Positions 28,767 through 37,508 of a stretch of DNA of 64,000 nt are shown here, one piece after another. The notes under the pieces are model-generated. The model was given only the letters and a program-made list of their open reading frames with translations, searched no databases and was not told the DNA's origin. Both the position numbers and the translations under genes were made by a program. Source of the DNA: Streptomyces kanamyceticus (GTDB lineage: Bacteria > Actinomycetota > Actinomycetes > Streptomycetales > Streptomycetaceae); the NCBI RefSeq assembly GCF_008704495.1, contig NZ_CP023699.1:4278001-4342000 (forward strand). The letters are read 5' to 3'. Position 1 is the first letter of the stretch, and each line of letters opens with the position of its first letter.

Positions 28767-29267
28767 CTAGCCGACCTCGTTCTCCGCCACAGCCCGGCCC
28801 TTCACCGTCACATCGCCCCCGTAGAACATCCCCGTGAACACCGGGCTGTAGGTCATCTGGACCTCGACCTCGACCTGTTGGGCGTTGGCCGTCACGCAGT
28901 GGGTGTTGCCGACGTCCGCGCCGATCAGGCCCGCTTCCTCGACGAAGGCGCGGACTCGGGCCTCACAGTTCTGGTAGTTGATGGGTGCGCCCTTGGCGCC
29001 CTCGTAGATGCCCTCGGTGTCGAGGTCCTGGGCCGCGTAGCGCGCGGCCTGTTCGGCGATGTCCGCGGCGCGTTCCCGTTTGGAGATGGAGAGGCCGCCG
29101 TCGATGACGAACGCGGAGAGCGTGAGGAAGACGATCGCGAAGATGATGACCGCGCCCGCGCCCGAGCCGCGGTCGTCCAGGCGCGTGCGGCGGGCGTCGA
29201 GCCAGCCGCGTACCGCCGGGGAGATGGCCGGGGAGATGGCCGGGGAGATGGCCCGGGAGAGCTTCAC
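28767..29267 (-). CDS. TadG/TadE-like pilus assembly protein
   Basis: Minor pilin-like or pilus-assembly protein of 166 aa. One hydrophobic segment (GAVIIFAIVFLTLSAFVIDGG, residues about 39-58) follows the charged N-terminus and precedes an extracytoplasmic domain with two Cys. The N-terminus carries SPAISPAISPA, encoded by three perfect 12-base repeats. The start overlaps the stop of the upstream TadE-like gene by four bases. Last gene of the Tad operon. Confidence 0.82.
   Translation of the reverse strand: MKLSRAISPAISPAISPAVRGWLDARRTRLDDRGSGAGAVIIFAIVFLTLSAFVIDGGLSISKRERAADIAEQAARYAAQDLDTEGIYEGAKGAPINYQNCEARVRAFVEEAGLIGADVGNTHCVTANAQQVEVEVQMTYSPVFTGMFYGGDVTVKGRAVAENEVG
29218..29253. repeat. 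three perfect 12-base tandem repeats inside the TadG-like gene
   Basis: The unit GGGGAGATGGCC occurs three times head to tail and encodes repeated Ala-Ile-Ser-Pro. It keeps the frame, so slippage here would change the length of the cytoplasmic N-terminus without breaking the gene. Confidence 0.9.
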
Positions 29268-29740
29268 GCCGACCTCCGGTACGGGTCCAGCGGGGAGCTG
29301 AACTCCGCCTTCAGCGTGGTCGCGACGTCGAGGCCCAGCATCGCCAGGCCCTTCACCCGGCAGCTGACCTCGACCGTGAAGAAGGGGTCGACGTTGGGGT
29401 CGAAGCCCGCGCTCTTCTGCGTGACGCTGACCGGGCCCGAGCAGACGTCCGCGAGGTCGGCCTGCGCGGCCCTCTTCGCCTCGGCCATCGCCGTACCGTG
29501 CTCCTTCTGGATCGAGCCCGCGCGCGCGGCGTCCCGCGCCGCGCCGTCGATGGCCCCGCGGCCGTCGACGAGTTGACCGAAGGCCACCAGGACCAGGATG
29601 AAGAGGATCATCACCGGGGCCAGGAACACCACTTCGATGCTGGAGAGTCCCCGATCATCGCTGGAGAGTCCCCGGTCGTCCCGCATCCCGGCGGAGGCAG
29701 AGGCGGAGGCCGAACCCTCGCGCGGTGCGTGCCGCGTCAC
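29264..29740 (-). CDS. TadE-like pilus protein
   Basis: Pseudopilin-like protein of 158 aa. The TadE pattern GLSSIEVVFLAPVMILFILV (Glu at the fifth-type position of the pilin helix) begins near residue 32. The stretch DDRGLSS occurs twice in tandem just before it. The remainder is an extracytoplasmic domain with a Cys pair. GTGA overlap with the upstream gene. Confidence 0.87.
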   Translation of the reverse strand: MTRHAPREGSASASASAGMRDDRGLSSDDRGLSSIEVVFLAPVMILFILVLVAFGQLVDGRGAIDGAARDAARAGSIQKEHGTAMAEAKRAAQADLADVCSGPVSVTQKSAGFDPNVDPFFTVEVSCRVKGLAMLGLDVATTLKAEFSSPLDPYRRSA

Positions 29741-30171
29741 TCGCCCTCCTCCACGAACCGCTCCACGGGCCCCGCCGACTGCGCGTGCACCGTCATGCTG
29801 AAGCCGGGGAAGACCGAGGGCACCTTCGCCGTGATCTCCACCCCGACCGTGCCCTGTCCCTGCTGGATGGTCTTCACGGCCGGGTTGAGCACCAGCTTCG
29901 GGCCGAGCTGGCGGATGTAGGCGTCGGCCACGTCACGCGCCTCGCCCCGCCAGCCGCCCGCGTTCTCGTCCGCCGTGGCGCGGGCCTTGCGCGCGCCCGC
30001 CTGGGCCGCGGCCTGCGCGACGTGGTCCGCGAAGAAGTACAGCGCGAACTGCACCGTCGCGAAGATCATGAAGAACAGGACCGGAGTGAGCAGCACGAAC
30101 TCGATCGCGGTCATGCCGGATTCGCCGCGAGTGGAGGCGGCCTCCACCCTGCGGCGTACGAATCCACGCAT
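29737..30171 (-). CDS. TadE-like pilus protein
   Basis: Second TadE-family protein, about 144 aa, with MTAIEFVLLTPVLFFMIFAT as the pilin-like hydrophobic helix. An Ala-rich segment and a strand-rich domain ending in FVEEGE follow. The ATG at 30171 starts a typical short N-terminus; the open frame also allows a GTG at 30213, adding an Asp/Gly-rich stretch, and neither has a strong ribosome site. Confidence 0.85.
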   Translation of the reverse strand: MRGFVRRRVEAASTRGESGMTAIEFVLLTPVLFFMIFATVQFALYFFADHVAQAAAQAGARKARATADENAGGWRGEARDVADAYIRQLGPKLVLNPAVKTIQQGQGTVGVEITAKVPSVFPGFSMTVHAQSAGPVERFVEEGE

Positions 30172-30243
30172 TCTTCGCACCCGAACCCCGTCCCCGTCCC
30201 CGTCGCCCTTCACGATGCCGTCAGTGCCCCCAGCAGACGGGCG

Positions 30244-30495
30244 TCAGCAGGTGCTGCCCGCGTCCGCGCCCTCGATGCAGTCGCTGACCTTGTGCGCACC
30301 CTTGTCCAGGGCCGCGTTGATCACCGCGGCGACCACGCCCACGATCGCGACCACGACGGCCGAGATGATGACCCACTCGACCGCGGAGGCGCCGCGGTCC
30401 AGTTCGCCGGAGCGGGCGCGCTGCACCCGGCCCTGCAGGAAAGTGATCATGAAGTCCAGACCCGCGTTACCGGTGCTGAAGTTCCGTCCGTTCAT
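30244..30495 (-). CDS. Flp-type major pilin
   Basis: Small pilin of 83 aa. The prepilin motif is GASAVEWVIISAVVVAIVGV, with the conserved Glu after the cleavage site, so the peptidase at 18227-18946 should cut before or within this region. The short exposed tail has two Cys (SDCIEGADAGSTC) that can form a loop. GAGAGGAC lies eight bases before the ATG. It is separated from tadC by about 90 bases, which may allow separate control. Confidence 0.88.
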   Translation of the reverse strand: MNGRNFSTGNAGLDFMITFLQGRVQRARSGELDRGASAVEWVIISAVVVAIVGVVAAVINAALDKGAHKVSDCIEGADAGSTC

Positions 30496-30582
30496 GGTGA
30501 GTTGTCCTCTCAGGAGTGGTGGGGGGATGGGTGCCGGGCCCCGTTGTCGTCCGGCACCGCCGTCGTCGTTGGATCGCTGCCG

Positions 30583-31512
30583 CTAGACCTGGAACACGCG
30601 CATCGCCGCCGGGTAGATGAGGAAGACCAGGAATCCCGCACACAGCATCAGCTGTGCGACCAGCATCGACTGGGACTTCTCGCCCGCACTGCCCTCGATC
30701 TCGGCGAGTTCGCGGTGCCGCATCGTCTCGGCGCGGGAGGCCAGCGACTCGCGCACCTTCGCGCCGTCGTCCGCCACCAGCGCCAGGGACGCCGACAGGT
30801 CCTTGAGCTCTTCGACGCCCAGTTCCTCGCCGAGCGAGCCGAGGGCCTGCCACTGGCTGACACCCGTGATCCGGGCGTCGGCCAGAGCGTTTCGAATGCG
30901 TTGCGTCGCCCATCCGTCGGAGACCTCCGCCGCCGCCATGAGCGCCTCGGGGAGGCCACGGCCGCCCGCGAGGCTCATCGACACCAGGTCCAGATAGGCG
31001 CCGATGACGCGGCGCAGATCGCGCCGCTTGTCTGCCGCGTCCCTGCGTACTTCCAGGTCGGGCAGGAAGAAGAAGAGCGCGCCGAACATCAGCGCGAGCC
31101 ACACCGGGATGATCGGGCTCTTGCCGACCCCGAGCGTCCAGATGACGGCGAAGAGGAAGGGCCCGAAGAACACACCGGCCGCCGCGAGCAGCACCTTGGT
31201 CGCGAGGAACTTCTCCCAGCTGCGGTCGAGGACCGCGAGGTCCGCGCGGAGCGAGCGCTGCTCCCAGCCCTGCTGGAGGTAGAAGTCGGCGACCCGCGTG
31301 CCCACGCGGGAGCGCATGGTGCCGAGCCGCCCCGGGGCTTCGGTGTCCGAGGTGGCCCGGTGCGACTCGTAGGCCGCGCCGCGCGCCCGCATCGCGTCGA
31401 TGCGGGCGACCGTGGCGACCGCGCTGCGCTTGGACGGCATCAGGGCGCGCACGAGGGCGAAGATGCCGAGGCCCAGGACGGCACCGATCACTATCGGCAT
31501 GGTCAGGCTCAT
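30583..31512 (-). CDS. TadC-like type II secretion F-domain protein
   Basis: Inner-membrane platform protein of the Tad pilus, 309 aa. Hydrophobic segments are at the N-terminus, at about 105-150 as a pair, and at the C-terminus, around a T2SSF domain with GAYLDLVSMSLAGGRGLPEA. The ATG overlaps the tadB stop (ATGA). Confidence 0.9.
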   Translation of the reverse strand: MSLTMPIVIGAVLGLGIFALVRALMPSKRSAVATVARIDAMRARGAAYESHRATSDTEAPGRLGTMRSRVGTRVADFYLQQGWEQRSLRADLAVLDRSWEKFLATKVLLAAAGVFFGPFLFAVIWTLGVGKSPIIPVWLALMFGALFFFLPDLEVRRDAADKRRDLRRVIGAYLDLVSMSLAGGRGLPEALMAAAEVSDGWATQRIRNALADARITGVSQWQALGSLGEELGVEELKDLSASLALVADDGAKVRESLASRAETMRHRELAEIEGSAGEKSQSMLVAQLMLCAGFLVFLIYPAAMRVFQV

Positions 31513-32504
31513 CGACGTACCCCCTCAGGGTTCGAGTAGCCGGGAAGACCCTGCTGGGCGGGCTGGGCGGGCTGCGCCGCCTGGTCGGGGCCGCGCGGGC
31601 GCACGAACTGCACGCCCGGCTCGTCCTTGACCAGGAAACGGTCCGGCGTCTCCACCGTCGACAGCTTGCGCAGCCACCAGAAGCCGAGCGCGAACAGACC
31701 GCAGACCAGGGCGAGTACGGCCTGTCCCACCGCCGTTCCGTACGGCTCGACGAAGTCCCTGTTGAAGATGGAGAGGCCGAGGACGAAGGCGACCGAGACC
31801 GCCACCACGATCTGCACCGAACGCCGGGTCGACGCGCGCTGCGCCATGACGCGCTGGCGCATGTCGACCTCCTCGCGCGCCGACTTGGCGAGCGCGCCGA
31901 GCACGTGCCGCAGACCGGGGCCGCGCAGCTTCGCGTTGAGGATCAGGGCCGCGACGATGATGTCCGCGGACGCGTCGTCGATCTCGTCGGCGAGCACCTG
32001 CAGCGCCTCGGGCAGCGGCGTGCGCGCGCGCAGCCGGTCCACGAGGGCGTCCAGGTGCGGGCGCAGGACGGGGGCCGCGGCGCGCGCGGAGGCGGGGATG
32101 GCCTGTTCGAGGCCGACCGCGCCCGCGATCGTGTCGCGCAGGGACTCGGTCCAGGCGGCGAGCGCCTCGACGCGGCGCATCTGCGTGCGTTCCTCCGCGG
32201 CGCCGCCGAAGAGCTTGTCCCAGAAGAAGACGAGGATGCCCGCCGCGATGCCCGCGACGGCCCAGCGGGTCAGGAGCAGGACGACCAGGCCGACGCCGAT
32301 CGCCGCGGAGCCGCGCCGCCCGATGAAGCTGATCAGTTCGCCGGCGCGCTCGCTCGCCTTCTGCTTCTCGTGCGCGGGCTTGGCGGGCAGGCCGCGGATC
32401 GCGATCGCGAGGAGCGCGAGGCCGCCGCCCGCGGCGACGCCGCAGCCCAGCGCGTACAGGACGGGCAGCGAGAAGACTCCGCCCATCGAGCCGAGTGAGT
32501 TCAT
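31509..32504 (-). CDS. TadB-like type II secretion F-domain protein
   Basis: Second platform protein, 331 aa, with hydrophobic segments at about 12-32, 70-105 and 245-290 and a T2SSF domain between (AWTESLRDTIAGAVGLEQAI). The ATG at 32504 lies seven bases after the cpaF stop. The C-terminal tail is Pro/Gln-rich. Confidence 0.9.
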   Translation of the reverse strand: MNSLGSMGGVFSLPVLYALGCGVAAGGGLALLAIAIRGLPAKPAHEKQKASERAGELISFIGRRGSAAIGVGLVVLLLTRWAVAGIAAGILVFFWDKLFGGAAEERTQMRRVEALAAWTESLRDTIAGAVGLEQAIPASARAAAPVLRPHLDALVDRLRARTPLPEALQVLADEIDDASADIIVAALILNAKLRGPGLRHVLGALAKSAREEVDMRQRVMAQRASTRRSVQIVVAVSVAFVLGLSIFNRDFVEPYGTAVGQAVLALVCGLFALGFWWLRKLSTVETPDRFLVKDEPGVQFVRPRGPDQAAQPAQPAQQGLPGYSNPEGVRR

Positions 32505-32511
32505 GTCGTGC

Positions 32512-33822
32512 TCACCCCCATTGCCCGGCGGGCCGGTAGCCGAAGGCCGCGAGGTCGTCCATGCAGGCGATCGGCGCGTGCGCGACGACGCGGCCGTCGG
32601 GGGCCTCGGCGAAGACCTCGCTGGAGAGCACCCGCCCGTCGACGCCGTTGACCTCACGCACCGACGTCACCATGCGCTGGAGCTTGCCGCCGGTCTGGTA
32701 GTTGTTGCGCCGCTGGATGAACACGACGAAGTTGACGGCTCCCGCGACGAGCATCTGGCTGGCCTCGATGGGCAGCCGCTCGGAGGCCTGCAGCGCATAC
32801 GTCGAGATGCGGTTGAAGACCTCGCTGGAGCTGTTGGCGTGGATCGTGGAGAGCGAGCCGTCGTTGCCCTGCGACATCGCGTTCAGCATCGTCACGATCT
32901 CGTCGCCGAGCACCTCACCGACGATGACGCGGGAGGGGTTCATGCGCAGCGAACGGCGCACCAGCTCCGCCATCGAGATCTCGCCCTGGCCCTCGGAGTT
33001 GGGCAGCCGCTCCTCGAACGCCACCACGTTGGGGTGCAGATCGGCGAAGGTGTCGAGGCCGAGTTCCAGGGCGCGCTCGACGGTCACCAGGCGCTCGTGC
33101 GGCGGGATCTCGTTGGCGAGGGCGCGCAGGAGCGTCGTCTTTCCGGCGTTCGTCGCGCCCGCGATCATGATGTTCTTGCGGGCCCGGACGGCGCAGGCCA
33201 GGAAGTGCCCGACCTCGGGCGTCAGAGTCCCGTTCCCCACCAGGTCCGACATGAAGACCTTGCCCATGCGGGCACGTCGGATGGAGAGGGCGGGGCGCCG
33301 CGTGACGTCCATGACGGCCGAGAGGCGCGAGCCGTCGGGCAGGCGCAGGTCGAGCTGCGGGTTGGCCGAGTCGAACGGGCGGGAGGAGAGACCGGAGTAG
33401 GCACCGAGGATCTGGATGAGCTCGACGAGCTCCTCGTCGGTCTCGGCGACCGGGTCGGCCTTGGTCTCGCTGCCGTCGGCGTATCCGACGAACACCTGGT
33501 CGTAGCCGTTGATGTCGATGTTCTCGACCTCGGCGTTGTCGAGCAGCGGCTGGAGCCTGCCGACGCCGAAGAGCGCGGCGTGCACGGCGGCCGCGTACTG
33601 CTCCTCGGTCTCCGCGTCGAGCGGGGTGCGCCCGGCGTTGATCTCCGTGCGCGCGTGCTCCTCGAGGATCTGCGCGATGACGGCGCGGGCGTAGTGCCGC
33701 TCGTCCTCGCCGGACATCGGGGTGACGCCGGAGACCTGGTCGAGGCGCCGCTGCTCGGCGATGCGGTCACCGGCGTCCTGCCGGAACCGCTTGACCAGCT
33801 GATGATCGACGGGTGCGCTCAT
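32512..33822 (-). CDS. cpaF: CpaF/TadA-type pilus assembly ATPase
   Basis: Hexameric secretion ATPase that powers pilus assembly, 436 aa. The Walker A motif GATNAGKTT is at residues 222-230, with the Asp/Glu box VTVERALEL, the Walker B-like VIVGEVLGDE and the His box STIHANSS. The ATG at 33822 overlaps the stop of the CpaE-like gene. A longer open frame upstream overlaps that gene and is not used. Confidence 0.95.
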   Translation of the reverse strand: MSAPVDHQLVKRFRQDAGDRIAEQRRLDQVSGVTPMSGEDERHYARAVIAQILEEHARTEINAGRTPLDAETEEQYAAAVHAALFGVGRLQPLLDNAEVENIDINGYDQVFVGYADGSETKADPVAETDEELVELIQILGAYSGLSSRPFDSANPQLDLRLPDGSRLSAVMDVTRRPALSIRRARMGKVFMSDLVGNGTLTPEVGHFLACAVRARKNIMIAGATNAGKTTLLRALANEIPPHERLVTVERALELGLDTFADLHPNVVAFEERLPNSEGQGEISMAELVRRSLRMNPSRVIVGEVLGDEIVTMLNAMSQGNDGSLSTIHANSSSEVFNRISTYALQASERLPIEASQMLVAGAVNFVVFIQRRNNYQTGGKLQRMVTSVREVNGVDGRVLSSEVFAEAPDGRVVAHAPIACMDDLAAFGYRPAGQWG

Positions 33823-34646
33823 CGGCCCGCCCCCGCGGCCGGGTTGGCCCAGGCCGCGCCGTACTGCTGGTACAGGTCGACGGTCACCTTGCGCGCCGAC
33901 CTGATGAGCAGCGACTTGTCGAGGCGGCCGCGCCTGCGCCCGGCCAACTGCTCGGCGCCCGCAGGGTCGTCGGCGAGGGTGCCTACGACGCGGGCGCCGG
34001 TCTGCGCGGCCACCAGCATGTCGTTGACCTGGTGGACGAGCTTGGCGGACGTCGAGGGGTCGGCGATCAGCAGGACGCCGATGAGCGGCTGCGCGAGCGT
34101 CGCGGCGCCGCGCGGTCCGCCGTGCAGCTTGGTGGCGAGGGCGGCGGCCCGGTCCCGGACGCGCGCGATGGCCTCGGGCTCGGTGCGCGAGACGAGCAGC
34201 ACGAGCGCCGCCTGCGGGAAGAGCTCGACGGCCGGGGTGTCGCCGCTGATCCGCCCGCAGTCCGCGATGACGTCGGCGGGCGCGTTCGGCGAGTCGGCGA
34301 GCTGCGAGAAGGCGCGGCCGAGGGTGGGCCACAGGCCCGCGAGCCCGGCGGCCTGCTCGGCGATGCCGAGGCCGACGAGCACTTCGAGCCCGCCCGACAG
34401 CGGCTGGGTGTGGTCCCAGAGCTGGTCGGGCACGAGCCCGCGCCGGGCCGTGGCGGCGATGCTCAGCATGCCGGTGTTGGGGTTGAGCGGTCCGCCGTGC
34501 GCGGCGGCACTGCGGTAGACCAGGTCGCCGCCCGCGGGGTCGGTCTCCGCGACGAGCACGCGGCGCGGCCAGACGGCGGCGAGCGCGACGGCGGCGGTGG
34601 TGACGCCGGGGGAACCCTTGTCCGCGGCGAGAGCGATGAGCGCCAT
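33819..34646 (-). CDS. CpaE-like MinD/ParA-family protein
   Basis: Probable pilus-localising ATPase of the MinD/ParA superfamily, 275 aa. It starts MALIALAADKGSPGVTTAAV, where DKGSPGVTT stands in for the deviant Walker A KGGxGKT; the usual lysine before the Thr is replaced by Val, so ATP hydrolysis may be weak or lost. ETDPAGGD is the switch-like motif. The C-terminal region binds neither known receiver domain nor membrane segments. Confidence 0.8.
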   Translation of the reverse strand: MALIALAADKGSPGVTTAAVALAAVWPRRVLVAETDPAGGDLVYRSAAAHGGPLNPNTGMLSIAATARRGLVPDQLWDHTQPLSGGLEVLVGLGIAEQAAGLAGLWPTLGRAFSQLADSPNAPADVIADCGRISGDTPAVELFPQAALVLLVSRTEPEAIARVRDRAAALATKLHGGPRGAATLAQPLIGVLLIADPSTSAKLVHQVNDMLVAAQTGARVVGTLADDPAGAEQLAGRRRGRLDKSLLIRSARKVTVDLYQQYGAAWANPAAGAGR

Positions 34647-34663
34647 GTCTCTTCTACTCGCCT

Positions 34664-35386
34664 CTAGTTGCTGTCATTGGTGACGCGGACGATGACGACC
34701 TTGCCGTCGGACGCGGAGCTGGCGAGTCCCGCGACCTCCTCCTGCGGCACGAGGAGGGTGATGTTCAGGTTGCCCGTGCTCACGGTGGCGTCGCTCTTCT
34801 CCGCGACGGTGTTCACGCGGGCGGAGGCCACCAGCGGCTCACCGGCCGCGGCCCCGTTGCCGCTCGCCGACCCCTTGCCCGTGGAGGTGCCCGAGACGAC
34901 CGGGTACGCGGCGACGGTGTCACCGGACTTCAGGTCGGACGGGTACTGGCCCTCCTTGAGGGAGAGACCGACGGACGCCTTGCCCGCGGGCAGGCCGGAG
35001 CTCTTGGCGAACATCTCGCCGACGACGATGGATCCGGCGGGGATGGCGCTCTTCGCCTTGAGCTTGGAGAGGGCGCCGCGCTGCTCCCACTTGACGAAGT
35101 TCAGGCCGGTGTCGTCGGAGACGAGCACGGACCTGATGTTCTTGTTCTCGACGGGCGACTCGCCCGCCGCGATGGGCGCGACCACCTTCACGACCTCGAT
35201 GCGGTCACCGGCGCGCAGCACGAGAACCGTGGCGCCGAGGGCGCCGACGAGGATGAGGAGCACGGCCAGCGCGGCCAGTGCCGGTTTGCGCTCGCGAGGC
35301 GGCGCGGGAAGGCGCTCACCGACACCTGGCTGAGCCGGCGCGGCGGAACGGTTGTTGCCCGCCCCCATACGCTCCTGGATCTTCAC
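34664..35386 (-). CDS. SAF-domain (CpaB/RcpC-like) pilus protein
   Basis: First gene of the Tad operon, 240 aa. One membrane segment (LAALAVLLILVGALGATVLV, about 37-56) is followed by a SAF domain (VVKVVAPIAAGESPVENKNI) and a strand-rich region with a Gly/Ser-rich insert. Homologous CpaB/RcpC proteins act in the periplasm or outer face to organise the pilus channel. It starts with GTG. Confidence 0.85.
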   Translation of the reverse strand: MKIQERMGAGNNRSAAPAQPGVGERLPAPPRERKPALAALAVLLILVGALGATVLVLRAGDRIEVVKVVAPIAAGESPVENKNIRSVLVSDDTGLNFVKWEQRGALSKLKAKSAIPAGSIVVGEMFAKSSGLPAGKASVGLSLKEGQYPSDLKSGDTVAAYPVVSGTSTGKGSASGNGAAAGEPLVASARVNTVAEKSDATVSTGNLNITLLVPQEEVAGLASSASDGKVVIVRVTNDSN

Positions 35387-36015
35387 GCAACTGCTCCCCG
35401 CACGCCCAAGAAGATTCGGTCAATTTCCGTCATTCGTGACACTCGCGACTCTCTACGCTCCACCTCGGGCGGGCTATTCAGCCCCAGGATCAGTGTCAAG
35501 TCATCGCACCGTATCAGCAGCACATAAGCCCCTCAAGGCGCGTTAAGGATCGCGAAGCACGGGCCTCTCATCGTTATCCACGCGCAATCCGCGCCGTTTG
35601 GTTCCGATGCCGTTCCCAGGTCTCAGGAAGTGGGATCGATGTGCGTACGCGAATAGAGACGCTTTGCACGATGGGGCACTTGTCAGCCACAGAGGTGACG
35701 CCGGGCAGGCCCCGATCGGTTCCCACCAGCCACGCCTCGTACGACGGCACGCACCTCGCCCCGGCGGCGCCGTCACGGAACGCCCGCCACTCCTCCCCAC
35801 AACCCACGCAACTCGGTTCCGCCCGGCGCCGAATGAACCGGACTCCCGCCATCCCCCTCTCACATTCCGGCGCAAGGGAACCGGAAAGCAATTGTTGAAC
35901 GATAGACCAAACCCCGTTCATTCACCGGCAGTTGGCGGTCGATTGGTTCGGACCTTTCGCGCGCACAAAGAAATGACCGCAATTCCTGCTCGCACGAAAG
36001 AGAAACCAACCCCCC
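35387..36015. other. 629-base gap between the Tad operon and the trypsin gene
   Basis: Divergent upstream region of both. No gene with recognisable features; a minus-strand open frame (35574-35921) is protein-like in composition but has no family signature or ribosome site that I can defend. An AT-richer stretch at about 35885-35960 is the probable trypsin promoter region. Confidence 0.4.
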
Positions 36016-36903
36016 ATGAAGACCCCCACGAAGACCCGTACAAGCACGAAGACCCGTACGAGAACCGCCGCCGGAGTCGCCGCCTCCGCCGCCGCCCTGG
36101 CGATGGTCGCCACCTCCGCCCCCGCCGCGCACGCCGTCATCGGCGGCACCGAAGTCTCCAATGACGCCTACCCGTTCATGGTCGCGCTCATGGACAAGGG
36201 GTCGGGCAGCGCGCTCGACCGGCAGTTCTGCGGTGGCAGCCTCGTCACGGCCGACACCGTGGTGACGGCCGCGCACTGCCTCGTCGACGACGCGGGCAAG
36301 CCGGTCAAGCCCAAGTCCCTCCAGGTGGCGGTCGGGCGGACCGTGCTCTCCGCCGAGCAGGGGCAGATACGCAGCGTCGCCAAGGGCGGCGTGGTCGTGC
36401 ACCCGCGCTACCTCAAGGGCAAGGAGGCGTACGACGTGGCCTTCCTGCAGTTGGCGAAGCCGGTCCGCGGCATCGCCCCGGTCGCGCTGCCCACGCAGGG
36501 CACCGACGCCCTGATCCGCCCGGGCCAGAAGGCCACCGTCGCGGGCTGGGGCAACACGGACACCGAGATGACCTACACGCCCGACCGGCTGCGCCAGGTC
36601 AAGGTCCCGATCATCTCGCACGCCGAATGCGGCACGAGCTACAAGGAGTACGACTCGAAGGTCAACTTCTGCGCCGGGGTCGAGGGCAAGGACTCCTGCC
36701 AGGGCGACAGCGGCGGCCCCATCTTCCGCGACGTGCCCGGTCGCAGGGCCCCGATCCTGATCGGCGTCGTCTCGTACGGCGACGGCTGCGGCGCGCAGGG
36801 CGCCCCCGGCGTCTACACGTCCCTCAGCTCGGCCAAGCTGTGGAAGACGCTGGACGAGTCCGCGGCGGGCAAGAAGGTGAAGCGGGCGATGCACCGTCGC
36901 TGA
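36016..36903 (+). CDS. secreted trypsin-like serine protease (S1)
   Basis: Extracellular chymotrypsin-fold protease, 295 aa. The signal peptide ends near AHA, and the mature enzyme begins VIGG at residue 41 with almost no propeptide. The catalytic triad is H87 in TAAHC, D140 in AYDVAFL and S232 in GDSGGP. D226, six residues before the Ser, gives trypsin (Arg/Lys) specificity. Six Cys are present for three disulfides. The C-terminal tail is basic. It stands alone between the pilus operon and module III. Confidence 0.93.
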   Translation: MKTPTKTRTSTKTRTRTAAGVAASAAALAMVATSAPAAHAVIGGTEVSNDAYPFMVALMDKGSGSALDRQFCGGSLVTADTVVTAAHCLVDDAGKPVKPKSLQVAVGRTVLSAEQGQIRSVAKGGVVVHPRYLKGKEAYDVAFLQLAKPVRGIAPVALPTQGTDALIRPGQKATVAGWGNTDTEMTYTPDRLRQVKVPIISHAECGTSYKEYDSKVNFCAGVEGKDSCQGDSGGPIFRDVPGRRAPILIGVVSYGDGCGAQGAPGVYTSLSSAKLWKTLDESAAGKKVKRAMHRR

Positions 36904-36929
36904 AGTGGCGGCGGGTGACGTGAGTTGAC

Positions 36930-36965
36930 GGTCCGGGGCGTCGTGTGAGGAGGACGCCCCGGACC
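36930..36965. terminator. terminator hairpin after the trypsin gene
   Basis: A perfect 13-base stem (GGTCCGGGGCGTC and its complement) with a ten-base loop, between convergent genes. Confidence 0.8.
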
Positions 36966-37127
36966 GCCGTCTCCGCGAGGAGTGTGACGCTGTCCATGCC
37001 GATGTAGACCTTGCCGTCGGGGGGTCCTCCCACTCGGCCGCGACGGGGTCGAGCCGGAGACCCATGCGGGCCATGGTCCGGCGGGCCCTCTCTCCTCACT
37101 GGCGAGACCGCCGAAGTCGCCACTCAC
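36966..37127 (-). pseudogene. possible decayed coding fragment downstream of W3
   Basis: Minus-strand translation shows protein-like pieces in two frames: MARMGLRLDPVAAEWEDPP and then, after a +1 shift, DGKVYIGMDSVTLLAETAV. A GTG just after the W3 stop could have been the start of a small protein that is now frameshifted. No family is recognised and the call is weak. Confidence 0.3.
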
Positions 37128-37131
37128 CCCG

Positions 37132-37470
37132 TCACTCCCCGTCGCTCTTGCCCTTCTCCTTGCCCGCTTTCACGGAGTCCCTGGCCTGCTTGGCCAGGTC
37201 GTCGTCCAGCTTCTTGAACTCGCGTACGACCGCGTCGGACAACTCCGCCAACTGGTCGAGCTGCTGGCCGATGTCCTCGCGCCCGTCCTCCCAGTTGGAC
37301 TCGAAGTCATCGAGGGAGTCGTACACGCCGCTGTCGCCGATGTCGTCCTCGTAGGACTCGAAGGTCTTCTTGGTGCGGTTCATGCGGTCCTTGACGGAGC
37401 GCAGCCGATCGCCGTAGTCCTCGAGGTCGGTGAGTGGGATGGAGAGATCACTCTTGCCCTTGCCGCCCAT
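37132..37470 (-). CDS. WXG100-like protein (W3), module III
   Basis: Helical protein of 112 aa downstream of the RHS toxin and barstar genes. The hairpin turn is DDFESNWEDGREDIGQQL, and the end has FKKLDDDLAKQA, the F variant of the YxxxD motif, then a Lys-rich tail. The ATG at 37470 follows GGGGGA. Here W comes after T and immunity genes rather than before them, unlike modules II and IV-VII. Confidence 0.78.
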   Translation of the reverse strand: MGGKGKSDLSIPLTDLEDYGDRLRSVKDRMNRTKKTFESYEDDIGDSGVYDSLDDFESNWEDGREDIGQQLDQLAELSDAVVREFKKLDDDLAKQARDSVKAGKEKGKSDGE

Positions 37471-37508
37471 GATGGTGTCCCCCTTGCGTATGGCGTCGGT
37501 ACCGCGAG

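Noticed and set aside
35574..35921. Small minus-strand gene in the gap before the trypsin gene
   Set aside because: Its translation looks protein-like, but it has no family motif, no clear ribosome site and overlaps the probable trypsin promoter.
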